This document shows positions 1 to 11,602 of a DNA stretch of 64,000 bases, piece after piece. Source of the DNA: Charina bottae (Eukaryota > Chordata > Lepidosauria > Squamata > Charinaidae). The stretch is from positions 49,111,916 through 49,175,915 of the forward strand of contig JALMGJ010000003.1 of the NCBI GenBank assembly GCA_023362775.1, read 5' to 3'. Each line of letters starts with the position of its first letter. Position 1 is the stretch's first letter. Below the pieces are notes generated by a model. That model did no database searches, was not told the DNA's origin, and saw only the letters and a program-made list of their open reading frames with translations. The position numbers were made by a program, and so were the translations under genes.

Positions 1-1126
1 ACTTGATATATCATGAAATATATAATGTAACTTGATTGATTTATGACAATTAATGGCACTTCTGTCCATGTCACCAGGGAATTTATTTCCTGATTTGTTA
101 AATGTTTCTCCCACCTTTCATTTGGAACATCAAGGCAGTGTCTATAATGCTCCTTCCTGATACCTTTCCCCATAACGTCCCAGTGAAGTAGTTTGGGCTG
201 AGAGGGAGCAACTGGCCAAAGTCCCCCATGGAGCTTCCATGGCTGAGGGTGCACTTGGACCTGGGTCTCTCCAGCAGAAGGCCAAGAACTTAACCATTAC
301 CCCTGCGGATCACCAGAATTAAAGTTCTGGCTATGGATATTGATCAAGCATAGGTGAACTGCAGAACTTCCAGGTGTGCTTCACACTGAGACAAGTTCAA
401 GCAAAGCACCTCTCTGAAACTGCATGAAGCATCATGGTCCCCAGAGACAAGGGACAGAGCCAGGTCACACTGGTTTGTGCTGCTTTGCAGCCCTTCCATC
501 ATCTCCTCTGGCCCTTGCAAAGCCAAAATAGTTTCTGAGCAGCTTCTTCTGGAGGGTCCTAAGAAGAGGATGGAGCGTGCAAGGCAAGACGCTCCACTTA
601 GAAATACTCTGGCTCCACCCTTAACAACAGGGTCAAGATACAGATTATTCTTTTGCTGACTATTATCATTGTGGCAGTCGGCTCTCTCTGCATGCTTACT
701 TGCATTATGTGACCAAGAAGATAACCGTTTTTAGTTTTGTTACAGCAATTCCACTGTTCCACTGAAGGTTGCAAATTTAAGCAGAATACACTAGTAGTAA
801 AAACAAAACAAGACCCAGCCCGCCCGCCCGCCCCCACCCAAATAAAAAGAAACTCTACCAGGAAGTTGTGTCAGTGCTTGAGAAAGGCGTAATCTCAACT
901 GTGATCAGGGAAGCCCACCAGCTTCATTTTCACTGCAGCACAAAGTGCCTATTCTTAATGACGGGACCAAAGGAAGGAAAGGCAGGGCAACATCTGCGGA
1001 CGGAGCTCTATTTCACAGGAAGCAGCTCCCCTCCTCTGCAGATACATTTCACTCAGGAACAAAGCATGATCTTGTTTGGAGCCTCTGGAATGATGCAGTG
1101 AACCTGGTTTCTTTTTTTTCTTTTGC
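1..1126. other. Unassigned sequence
   Basis: No gene or repeat was recognised. There is a short CCCG-rich patch near 816-835. Open frames are short and without recognisable domains. Confidence 0.5.
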
Positions 1127-1443
<317 letters not shown>

Positions 1444-1597
1444 TGATTTTATCCTCTGCTCCTGTGTAAGCTCCCCACTTTTCAAATAAGAGAAGCTGTT
1501 AAAATGCATTGACCTTTTCTACCAGGGAATGACCATATGGGAGGAAAAGAAACAGATTCTCCAAAAATAGCAAAAATACTTCCTACTACAGTATATG

Positions 1598-2040
1598 TAG
1601 CCAAATCACTTTTGCTTTTTTTTTACATAATTTTTCTTAAAGATTGTTAGAAAGATACAAACAAATTCAAACTAAAATAAAGTAAGAAAAAGAAACAAAA
1701 AAGAAAGAAATCAAAGAGAAAGCTAAAAGTGCAAGAAGGGAAAAAGAAAAGAAAAATAGAAAAGAAAGAAAAAGATGCAAAGAAGAGGCTTCCAATCCTC
1801 TTTACAGCAGTTATAAGTACAATTATAACTTTACCTTTTGCTCTATGGTTACAGCATGACTCTTTTCTTCCTATAATCTATCCTTCTCTAATCATCAAAA
1901 CCATAAATCATAAGTTAATTTTTTTCTGTTTTACGCAATAATTCCTTAAGGGGTTTCTAATCAGCAATAGACGTAGATATTGTCTTTTCTCTGGTCAAAT
2001 AAGTCAATTTGGCCATCTCCGCATAGCCAAATCACTTTTG
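1598..2040 (-). mobile_element. L1-type LINE 3' end, 5'-truncated, with TSD
   Basis: Read on the minus strand, 2023 to 1615 starts with the end of an L1 ORF2. An EMAKLTYLT-like stretch is followed by KPLKELL and then GFDD and a stop. A pyrimidine-rich 3' UTR and an A-rich tail follow. The same ending (EMAEND...KPLMDYL...GFDD) occurs in the better-preserved L1 at 52-54 kb. A perfect 17-bp direct repeat, TAGCCAAATCACTTTTG, lies at 1598-1614 and 2024-2040. It is the expected target-site duplication, so this is a single insertion of about 409 bp. It codes for nothing intact. Confidence 0.82.
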
Positions 2041-2084
2041 GAGTAAGAAAAATATTTGAATTTAGGAATGGAGAGAAGACAAGA

Positions 2085-2295
2085 GTAAATAACAGATTAA
2101 CAGAATGGATGGATATAAAAATCCTTTGAGGTCTTCTAATCCAGTCCCCTACCCAGGAGAGAAATCCTTAGACCAGCCCAAACAAATGGCTGCCTGACCT
2201 TGAAAATCTCCAGCGATGGAGCACCATGACTTCAGGAGTCTGGCTGTTTCACTGTTTAATAGCTTTCACAGTTAGGAAATTATCTATATATTTCT
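2085..2295 (-). mobile_element. CR1-like LINE fragment
   Basis: Antisense text (plus strand: aatctccagcgatggagcac, then ttaatagctttcacagttag) matches the well-known CR1 ORF2 C-terminal region. The minus-strand reading contains GAPSLEIFKVR, the CR1-type 'PSLEIFKxR' motif. It is heavily decayed and has no visible ends. Confidence 0.6.
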
Positions 2296-2303
2296 CTCTG
2301 TTT

Positions 2304-2384
2304 ACACACACACACACACACACACACAGACACAGACACAGACACAGACACAGACACACACAAACACACACACACACACACACA
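2304..2384. repeat. CA microsatellite with CAGACA variant core
   Basis: An (AC)n array with an internal block of ACACAG hexamers (about 2329-2357), followed by more CA. Confidence 0.97.
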
Positions 2385-2685
2385 TGCACCCCTTACTCTA
2401 ATAAACCTTCTGAGGATGTCAGCATTTCTCTGTAGATAATGAGGAAAGCTTCTGCTAGATTCAGAGTAGATTTATTCAGCAGTCTGGTGGGGCTGGGAGG
2501 CAGAAATATGATCATATTAAACGGAAACAGTAGGGCAACGATTTCACTTTCTCTTTCATACCAGTTTTTGCTTGTACAGCATCTTATGATGGCTGCTGAA
2601 AACATGCTGTCAGGTGCTTCTTTATAGTTTCATTTATAGTTTCACCCTTTTTTTTCTCCCCCCCATTGTTTGTGATGCCCTTGCC

Positions 2686-2828
2686 CTCTAGAGCAGTGTT
2701 TCTCAACCTTGGCAACTTTAAGATGTGTGGACTTCAACTCCCAGAATTCCCCAGGTTGTCTAGGGAATTCTGGGAGTTGAAGTCCACACATCTTTAAGTT
2801 GCCAGGTTTGGGAAACACTGCTCTAGAG
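2686..2828. mobile_element. Palindromic hAT MITE, copy 1
   Basis: The 127-bp element at 2694-2820 begins CAGTGTTTCTCAACCTTGGC and ends with its near-complement, GGGAAACACTG. Its arms pair along nearly the whole length around a short centre. An 8-bp direct repeat, CTCTAGAG, flanks it at 2686-2693 and 2821-2828. CAGTG...CACTG ends with 8-bp TSDs are the hAT signature. It has no transposase. Six relatives lie in this window, near 14.1, 17.8, 49.8, 55.1, 56.0 and 58.7 kb. Confidence 0.92.
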
Positions 2829-3035
2829 CCTCAAAAATAAAATTCTCTCTTCAATCAATGTTGTCCTTTGCTCTACAGCCAGAAAGGGAAGCCAGGCACA
2901 ATAGCCTTTTCTATTAGGCTTCTATATCATTTTAAAGAGGGGTTGGGTGCTCTAAAGATTGAATGATTGCTCTACCCTGTAACAAAAGTCAGAGTTTCTG
3001 AAATTAATGCAGTCTTCTGCAACACATACATATGT

Positions 3036-3878
3036 ACATTTGGGGTTTGGGACATCTTTTTCTCCAAGTAATTTTATTAAAGATTATAATTACAATAGCC
3101 AAAACCAATACAAACTAAAAGATAGAAAAATAGAAAGAGAGAGTAAAAGGTGCAAAGGGGAAAGAAAAAAAGATGTAAAGAATAGAAAGAAAGAAAGAAA
3201 GAAAGAAAATTAAGAATATAGTAAAGAAAAAGAAAAGAAATAAGTGACTTTCAACCTTCATCACAAATATAAACGCTTTTAGTAACTTTTCACCTCCTCT
3301 TAAATTACAACAAATGATCTCTTCTTCCCATGTCCCATCTCTTACCTATAAACAAATCCATAAAGCATCGTCATGTCAGTCCTGGTGTCAGAAAAAGTCC
3401 ATTAAGGGTTACCAGAGATAACAATGTCTATTTTAACCTTGATCAAATGAACCAACTTTATATTCCTTCCTTTTACTTCTAACAATCTTAATCTTTAGTC
3501 CATTCAAATAATGTTGTAGAACTTGATTTCTTTTCATTTCTTTATTCCTTCTCACGAGATTCTTCAAAGCTTTAGCAAGTCTCATTTATAAGTCCAATGT
3601 AGAAAAATTATCCAGGTCACTCTCTTGGTTTATTGTTTGTATGTCCCTTTTAATTATTAAAACATCAGCCAGTTTCTTTTGGATGTCCAGTGTAACATCT
3701 TTTTCCGGTCTAATCACCGGCTCTTCATTCTTTGCTGTGGTTGTCAGCTCCACTTTTCATGGCACCATCTTCAATCTTCTATTTCTTCCTCCGGAAGTCC
3801 ATATGTGAGATGGGTGGTGTAGAAATTTGATAAAATAAATAAATAAATAAATAAATAAATACGTTTGGGGTTTGGACA
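3036..3878 (-). mobile_element. Chimeric L1-related insert with tails at both ends
   Basis: A direct repeat of about 18 bp (ACATTTGGGGTTTGGGACA at 3036-3054; a copy with one substitution and one missing base at 3861-3878) flanks 3055-3860. The left part, read on the minus strand, is an L1-like 3' end: KPLMDFF-like remnant, pyrimidine-rich UTR, then TAATAAAATTAC before the edge. The right end is instead a plus-strand (AAAT)n tail (3833-3860) preceded by gggtggtgtagaaatttgat, the kind of ending seen on plus-strand L2/SINE copies. The insert therefore seems to carry 3' tails on both edges. The middle (about 3480-3800) was not identified. Confidence 0.55.
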
Positions 3879-4055
3879 AGCTAAAATGAAAATGTTAGCA
3901 TCTGTGAAGTTCTAGAATAATCAAAGCCAGAAGCTATTTCTCCATATCGTTAATGCACCAACGCCCCCTTTCATCCGTTCCATCTTGCAGTGCAGTCTGT
4001 TAAGACTCTTCCCATAGTGAAATGTTTCCTATGGAACATTTAGTTCTGATATCAT
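3879..4055. other. Unassigned sequence
   Basis: Short AT-rich spacer with nothing recognised. Confidence 0.4.
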
Positions 4056-4059
4056 ATGA

Positions 4060-4225
4060 AACCGTGAATTGCTTAACTATGGTTTGTTGAATAAGCCAAA
4101 ATTGCTAGAGTTCACATATTGGGCAATACTTCAAATAATAGTTTTCAAAGCACAACGGCTGGACTCACCCAATGGACTAATCCATAATATGATTTAGTTG
4201 GCTTGTGTTGCATGAAGGAAGTCGT
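4060..4225. repeat. Old palindromic repeat, 'tatggtttgttgaataa' family
   Basis: Contains ctatggtttgttgaataagc and, about 110 bp later, ggctggactcacccaatgga and gatttagttggcttgtgttg. The same words recur at 8520-8640 (caactatggtttattcaata) and 9510-9680 (tatttaatcatagtttgctg, gctgggtttatgcaacac). I infer a dispersed inverted-repeat family, now decayed. Its class is not recognised. Confidence 0.4.
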
Positions 4226-4229
4226 GGGT

Positions 4230-5640
4230 GTGGTCCAATTTAGATAACATCTACTGGTTTCTCAATGGTAAGGGACAGGGCAAGCTGAGCATCTGGAGGT
4301 GGAACTGGTAGGACCGATGTGCTCAGAGATGGCTTTCTGCAGTGGTGAGGGAGTTCCTCTCCTCTTGCTCAGCATTTTGGGTGGGGAGGACAGTGCTTTA
4401 CATTGTACTTAGTCTTTGGTCCTTCTGGGCTGGCATCACCAGGTTCTTTCAACAGAGCTGCGCTGCTACCCTTTTACTCTTCTAAGCATGTTGCCATCCC
4501 AGTGAAGGTGAAGCAATGACGTGCCCCATCCTATAAAAGTCTCATGAACTGCACTGAACCCAGCTATGTAGTGGCATTCATACTTTGGAACAGCATCTAT
4601 TGGAAGCTTGCAAGTCTTTTCTCCTGGTTGCATTTCAGTGTCCTTCTGGGATTTTTTAAAAACTGTATTTGAGTTTTTAATTTGCTTGTGATGACTTTTA
4701 GCATTCTTATTTCTTTATTGCTTTTGCTGCTGCTTGTGGCACAGAAACCATAATAGTAAACAATAAATGGCGCATAACCCAGTTGTGACTCCATCTGAAC
4801 TAGAAGTTTTCTATTTTATAGTCTTTTTTCAATTTTCAATTGTCAAGCTTGCCTTCTATAGTGATCAGAATTTGGAAAGGAAAGCAATGAACTAGCATGT
4901 TCTGTGGTCAGGCTATAAGAAAACGGTGTTTATACTAGTTAGAAAGTCAATGCAAAAAACTGTGGTAGTAACCACTAGAAAGGAAGAAAAAGGTAGTTAT
5001 ACTTTATCAGTTTTTCAATGAGACTGAAGTTTAATAGTTTAAGTTGTCCTTACTTTAGTTATCTCATCGAGTTGGCTGATGATAAAGTCTGCTGTGGCTA
5101 CAACCAGCATAACCTTGACTTCCCAACCTAGCTAATGGATCACATAGTCATTTGGCACTGAACACAATGCAGCCAGCTGTTTGATATCACCTCAGGCCTT
5201 CTTGCATGTGTGTGTGTTGATATAAAAACCAGCAGCTAGCTGTCATAGCTCTTGTAAATACAATCGTATCCCTTTTTGTTGATGATAATTTCTCCAGTAG
5301 AAGAATTTTCTTCCTGCAACCTTCAGTTCAAAATACAATATATATATAACAGAACAATGCTCTTTATTTACTTAATGGCAGAGTGAAAATGTCATCTATA
5401 ACTCTAGTGTTCAGTTAAAAGCATTCTGGACTGACCTAAAATATTTTGCAAAGATATAGCTAATTCTCATGATCATAGACAATTATTGCTTGCTGGTTTT
5501 TGTGGAGCATGACATATGGAGAATGCATTTCTATAAATTTAAAGTGCAGCAGCAAAATAATACACATGTGGAATTCAATTTATTGTCAGAGGCCATTCTT
5601 CTGATTTCTGTGACCTAACTTTACAATACTTCCTGACAGA
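4230..5640. other. Unassigned AT-rich sequence
   Basis: No gene, repeat or hairpin was recognised beyond short A/T runs. Confidence 0.5.
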
Positions 5641-5710
5641 GCAATGGAAGATACCACAATTGAACCCTTTTGCCCCTCTCTCTCTCTCTCTCCCCCCCAT
5701 CTCTCTTTAG

Positions 5711-5884
5711 ATAGATATGGATATGGATATGGATATGGATATGGATATGGATATGGATATGGATATGGATATGGATGGGGATATGGATGGGGATATGGAT
5801 GGGGATATGGATGGGGATATGGATGGGGATATGGATGGGGATATGGATGGGGATATGGATGGGGATATGGGGATATGGGGATAT
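5711..5884 (+). repeat. GATATG hexamer turning into a 12-bp minisatellite
   Basis: About ten GATATG hexamers (5714-5773) pass into roughly nine copies of the 12-mer GGGGATATGGAT, then two GGGGATAT units. The 12-mer looks like two hexamers, one with a G-rich substitution, amplified together. A CT-rich tract (5677-5707) lies just upstream. The six-frame open frames (Tyr-Gly or Met-Asp repeats) are artefacts. Confidence 0.97.
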
Positions 5885-5900
5885 ATATTTCATTGCCAGT

Positions 5901-5936
5901 GATGGATGGATGGATGGATGGATGGATGGATGGATG
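5901..5936 (+). repeat. GGAT tetranucleotide array
   Basis: Nine units of GATG, 16 bp after the 12-mer array. Confidence 0.95.
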
Positions 5937-5939
5937 TTA

Positions 5940-6690
5940 GTTAGGGGATTCCTTCAATTATTTTAATTCCTCCACAATGTCCCCAACCTAACCATGTTTC
6001 AGCTAGGACATTGGAACATTAAAATGGCTGCAACCAGTGTTCCTTTGAGTGCTCTGAAAATAGGGTGAAATGCTAAACAGCAGAAGAAACTAGAAAAATA
6101 GGAGGGTGGTCAGTTAACCCTGCCAGGGCCCTAGAACTTTTCTCACTGGTCTTGTACCCAGCGTTAAGGTATTTTGAATATATTTAAGGTAGTGTTTAAC
6201 TCCCACAACTTTACTGTTTTTATATATCCAAAATGTTCTGAATGCAACAGTTGTTTAAAGCAGCAACTAGTAAAAACAAATAAAATACAGTGCGAAGGTA
6301 TTTTACTTAATGTATTTAATACTTAATTTTTAATAAACATTTTAAATAAAATAATTTAAAAAATTAAATATTTTATTTAATCTTTAGCATCTTTCAGTAT
6401 GTATGGCTCTGACGATGATCACAAAACAGCTCACCAGTTAGCAGCATAGAGGCTGTGTTTTACAACTGTACAACTTTCTAGTATTCTGATGGTTAGCCCC
6501 ATGATAATAAGTTGTGGCAGTCTATTTGTCATGAGAAACAAAGCATAGATAACTACTTCCAGGTCTGACAGTTGCAAATATCCCAATAAATGTAATTAGA
6601 CAAATTCACCTCCTTCTCACCACTCTCCAAAATGTGATTCTTATTCTCTCTTGTTGAGAGCTAATCTAGAAGCATATAAGAAAAGAACAC
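5940..6690. other. Unassigned AT-rich sequence
   Basis: Very AT-rich around 6290-6380 (TTTAAATAA-like words). Nothing else was recognised. Confidence 0.5.
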
Positions 6691-6692
6691 AG

Positions 6693-6745
6693 TGTTTATT
6701 ATTGGACAAGTCTTTATTCTTTAAACGCTTGTCTAATAATAAACA
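6693..6745. repeat. 18-bp stem hairpin
   Basis: TGTTTATTATTGGACAAG at 6693-6710 pairs with 6728-6745 across a 17-nt loop. The only deviation is one C-to-T change, which still gives a G-U pair in RNA. No transposon ends or TSD were seen. Confidence 0.8.
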
Positions 6746-6749
6746 TGCT

Positions 6750-8515
6750 CTTTTGTTATATTAAACATTTGGGTCAACAGATGCATTTTTACTTTTTTTT
6801 TTTAGAGAAAGCCTATTCTGCTCTTTTATCTTTCCCAGCTTAAACTAGGAAATGTGTGAACCTCCTTCCTTCCTTCCTTCCTGCTTCCATGCTTTCTCCA
6901 AGGTATTATTAGCAGAACATCTAAATAAGTACTGTATGCTGAAACCCCCCAGAATATAAGAACTTGGCAAATTTTATTTGGCTCAGAAGTGAAACTGCTT
7001 GAACAAATCAAAAGCAGTATCAACAGTTTTAATGGTAGTGGGAGCACAAGAGGATTGGGGTAAATTTATTGCAGAGAGAAAAGAGTTCATGGTTCATTTA
7101 CAGCAGAAAAGTCCAATGCAAAAACCAACACTGTTTGCTTCCCCCATTAATAAATACTCAAAACTCAGATTAGATAATCCCAGTTTGTTTGTTTTTTCAT
7201 TATTTTGAATATTCTAGGGACAAACTGTCTATTTTGGCAGGATAGTTGCTTTTGTTATCCCAACTTTATCAGTGGATGAATCTGTAATTGTGATCATCTG
7301 TCCCCCTAGTTTTCTAACTCTTACTTCATTTTGTCTCATTTAAGCATCAATCTGCAACTTTTAAAAAAGTCTACTGTTTTGTTCATTTTTCAATACCCAT
7401 TTTTGCACACACTTTCTGAATATAAAGGCATTTTACATCCATTTTTCTTCACAGCATTGCACCATAAATGTCTGAGAAATATAGATACCAAAAGTGCATA
7501 TGTAAAATAAGTCCACCCTGAATTTCAGGCGGCCCAAGAATGATTCTTTAAATGATACTCTGTTGGGCATGATGAGCAGCCACAAATGTAGTCCCCAATT
7601 CTACGTTTACACAAAAAAGTTTGTTTTGCAGAGATGGATCTAAAATAGAATGCGTATTTGGAGGTTGCAGTTAAAAATGAAATCATAGAAATGTGTACGT
7701 TAAAATAAATGTACTTGAAATGTGCATATAGAACTATGCGGGCAAAATTGCAAAACAACTACAAAACAATCCCACAATGTATCTTGATATTACAGCATTT
7801 TTTCTAAATGATAGAATGAAAAATGTGTAGCCTTGTAGCTCTAATATGGCCCAAATTTAAGCCAACTTTGATTCTTAATCAAAGCAGAACTTCATTCCAA
7901 TTCACATCATGTTTTGAAAAATGCAGGTAGAATAAGTTTCCACTGAAAAGCTAAAAACTAGAGCAATCAATAGAACATAATCTGATAATTTGAAATAGGA
8001 CATTTTTTTTTTTTGCAATGTCCTGAGAAGGCATAGAAAATCTGAGACTTCAAGAATCGCAAACTAGTGAGTTGGTCTCATGACTGGAAGGAACATCTAT
8101 ATCCAAAGACCTGTCTCGTCGAGGGGATCACCATGTGTTAGGCTTATTTCTAGATGTATTAGTATTTAGTATTCCTCCCAAATGACTCCAGAGTGGTTTA
8201 GTAGAGAAAGGGGAAGAAAGTGTTAAATAAAATAATCACAATAAAAGCTAGCAATCTTTAAAAATAATAAATATGAAAATTAAAATATATGTATTTTAAC
8301 AAAAATCAAAACAAATAACAGGAAAAAGAAGGGCAGTTGATCTTGAAGTAGTTGTTACCTTATAAAGTCCTGGATGAACCAGCATGTCTTTGGCTGTTTT
8401 CTTGAGGAAGACACTGTAGGGTTCAGCTGAATATCTCTTGAGGGAGAGATCCATAACTGAGGTGCTGTTACTGAGAAGTCCACATTCCTTTGGCCACCGC
8501 ACTGTGAGCCAAACT
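6750..8515. other. Unassigned sequence
   Basis: AT-rich and single-copy in appearance. It holds a short TTCC run (6866-6884) and poly-T/A runs. No coding or repeat family was recognised. Confidence 0.5.
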
Positions 8516-8519
8516 ACCA

Positions 8520-8640
8520 GTAGTATAGTGGTATGGTTTTAAGCCATTTATTTGGTATGGTTTTAGCTTTGCATATTGTGTAAATTCAGCCAACTATGGT
8601 TTATTCAATAAATTGTGGTTAAATAACTGATCACATAGAT
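8520..8640. repeat. Old palindromic repeat, second copy
   Basis: Shares gtatggttttagc and caactatggtttattcaata with the repeats at 4.1 and 9.6 kb. Confidence 0.35.
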
Positions 8641-8649
8641 CTGTTCTGT

Positions 8650-9505
8650 GAAATATCCATTGATAGAGTAAACTGAAAGATCCTCTGTTGTTTTCATTAT
8701 CCTCTACCTCCCAAATATCTTGAATTAAAAAAAAACCCCTACTTTTGACTGGCGTTCTCAAATGCTCAGGTATGTGGAGTTACAAGGTTACATCTGGCCT
8801 TTCATTGCTTGATCATTTTCAGATGTATGCTATATTTACACTGGACAGGAAAATTGCAATTAATTAATGGCATAAAGTTAAGATACTAAATACCATAGGA
8901 ATTTTGATTTTATTAAAAATATACTTGTGCATATTTTTGATAGGTTGATTACTAATACACATTTTCCCAGTGTTTTCAAGTCAGACTTTTTGTGACTTAA
9001 TCCAATATTTTTGGCTGTATGTGCAAGAAGTTCTGGTTTGTAGCTTTCTATATAAGATTTATTTCCTTCAGGCTTCTGAGTTACTCTTTCAAGTTAAAAG
9101 TTTCCAGCATGTATGGATATTACATCTCATTTGTACTGGAAAATCGAAGCTCTGTCCCACACCTTCTAATCTGGATGGGTTCCATTTTGTCCTTCAATGA
9201 AGCAAAAATCAAGTTAGTATAATCTGGACAGGAGGAGAGAGGAACCATTCTATTTCAAGTGAAATAGTTGTTTTTATGGCTTTTTCGTTTATTTTATTTT
9301 TTCATTTATTAGTTTTATTATTTCTTTCCTTTGCTTCATGCATACATCAAATATATAACAATAAAAATCTGTTGTTGCAAATGTGTTTCTCAATTCTTTT
9401 AATTCTGTGAACAGTATCTATAGTTCTCTATTTAGACGTTACTTTACTATAACTGCCTGAACATCTGAACTGTTGTAGGATACGTATGTGTCTGTGTGTA
9501 TATAC
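8650..9505. other. Unassigned AT-rich sequence
   Basis: No feature was recognised. Open frames near 9.0-9.2 kb are short and have no domain. Confidence 0.5.
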
Positions 9506-9509
9506 ACAT

Positions 9510-9680
9510 AGAGCTTGGCTCACTCTGCTAAGTTATAGTTTATTTAATCATAGTTTGCTGAATAAACCCTGGTTGGGTTCACACGATACCCTAACCTATA
9601 AACCATGTGTTTTAAACCATGGCTGGGTTTATGCAACACTATGAACTAAAATCAAACTAGACACATTATAGCTCACTAAA
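9510..9680. repeat. Old palindromic repeat, third copy
   Basis: Words atagtttatttaatcatagt, gggttcacacgata and ctgggtttatgcaacac match the family noted at 4.1 kb. Confidence 0.38.
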
Positions 9681-9689
9681 ATTCTTGAA

Positions 9690-11035
9690 CCCTAATCAAT
9701 AATTCACTACATATATTACATATAAGATATTTCATTCTGGATGATATTTATGATTAAAAACAAAGAGACATATGATTAGAGCTTTACAATAAACACTAAA
9801 CACTAGATAAGTTCATCCAGAGGCATCTGCATTTTGATCCCAATGACAAAATTAGCATATGCCATTACAATGCAAACTCCACCTCTTTGGTACAAGGACA
9901 AAGCTTTTGCCCCAACAGCACAATGCTGCTTTTATCATCTCCCTGCCCCCTTCCCATCCTCGTGGACGTTTCTGGGTTCATCCCTGATCTGATATATAGA
10001 TATGGCAGATATTGCTGTTAGTGTACAATAGCTAGTGGAACTCAGGACATCGTGAAGTACCCCGTTAGGGATTATCACATGTGTATTCCTAAACTGTATC
10101 CCTAGGAGTATGTTGTCTGTATGCGGGCAAGGGCCCTGTTTTTAATATTCTCAGTGGGAAGATTTGGGTGTGTTTGTCTGAATCTGCTTGGAAGGTTCAT
10201 TTGGGCTGAGAACCTAATCATAGGCAGGAATCTATTTGCAGCTGTTTATAACTTTCTTAGATTTATGCACCATCCAGAATACCCTTGATATAGACCAACA
10301 GTAACATGCATATAAATGAACAAAGCTACAATTAACATTCAAATTAAAAGTTCAGGGCAGGAAAGTCAGAATGGCACTGGTATGACTGGATGGCACTGAC
10401 AGGGCTTGTATCCATGACCTTTTCCATCTCTGGGGTTATTAACCCAGGAACAGAACGATTGTGAGTGTTGAATAATGATGCCTGAGCAGAACCAACATAT
10501 TATTTCCTGCACCATTATTTATGTACATAATAGGTGTTCAGGTAATATGTGTATATGTTAGAAAGACATTTGAGGAAGAAAAAATAAAGGTATGAGCCAG
10601 GAGAAATATAATCTTCTTTTTTAATCTGTAGGGAGCAATAATTCTCTCTAGGCCTAAAAGATGAGGGTCTGCTTGATCCAATTAACAGTCCAAACTCCAC
10701 CATGGATTGAAATAATAGCCACTGATAGTAACTTTTCTACCTTTTTCTTTCAGAGGGACAGTTTTGATGGACATAGTGATTCAGGAATGTTAGAACAAAC
10801 TCCTTTCTAATCCCAATGACACCATTTTTAAGCACTTTCCTTTGAAATAACTACAAATGGATTTGTCCTGGGATACTATCGAGCAAAATTTGGCCCCATA
10901 AATCTTTCTATTTCCCAGGTGTTAATTAATCTTTCTCTATGAAGTGTCTCATTAATTCCTCATGGCCAGAAATAGAATTGCAAGACATTAGCAGCCCTCC
11001 ACATGTTTCGCCTTCGTCAGCTGGTGACTATATGT
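9690..11035. other. Unassigned sequence
   Basis: No repeat or gene was recognised. Composition is moderate and it could be intronic or intergenic. Confidence 0.45.
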
Positions 11036-11039
11036 TTAT

Positions 11040-11547
11040 CTTCAGTTCCACTATACTGTGCCTTTAAATTGTTGGCACTGACTTCTATAGTGCTGGCAGC
11101 TGGAGTCAGTTTCCTTCAATAATGTTAACAAAGGGAGCAAGGAAGAAGGAGCTGCCTGAATATAAATAAGCATCTGTTTGAACAACATTGTACTGACTTC
11201 ACGGAGCAGTGCTGACAATTCATTTGTTATTTGCACCCTGGCTGATTCTGCCTCAGAAGCATTCCAGGGTGCAGTGTAATCATCAAACCTTTGCAAAAAA
11301 CCCTCCCCGTTCTATTAGTTCTATTGAGTTCTAGCATACAGGAGCAAAAAACTAATCACAAGGCCCAAACAAGATTGTCAAGGTGTTCTTGGCTGAAGCA
11401 CAATTGAATCTGTGCTGCAACAGCGCAAACCGTTCTGCTGCCATTGCGAAGATTGTGTCAGCATTTCTGTTGTGAGCTCTTATTTCCAGACATAATAGAT
11501 TAAGTTGGTGATAGAAATTCACTTGTGGCTGAAACTTGGCAATTGGG

Positions 11548-11550
<3 letters not shown>
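11040..11550. other. Possible conserved non-coding element
   Basis: This stretch has balanced base composition, no repeat words and no decayed microsatellite, unlike its surroundings. It ends at a CA array. The impression that it is constrained is inference only; no alignment was possible. It has no long open frame with recognisable protein. Confidence 0.25.

Positions 11551-11551
<1 letters not shown>

Positions 11552-11601
<50 letters not shown>
11552..11601. repeat. CA microsatellite
   Basis: About 25 uninterrupted CA units. Confidence 0.98.

Positions 11602-11602
<1 letters not shown>

Noticed and set aside
5621..5966. Overlapping open frames with Tyr-Gly, Met-Asp or Ile-Pro-His repeats
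   Set aside because: Translation of the GATATG minisatellite in different frames.
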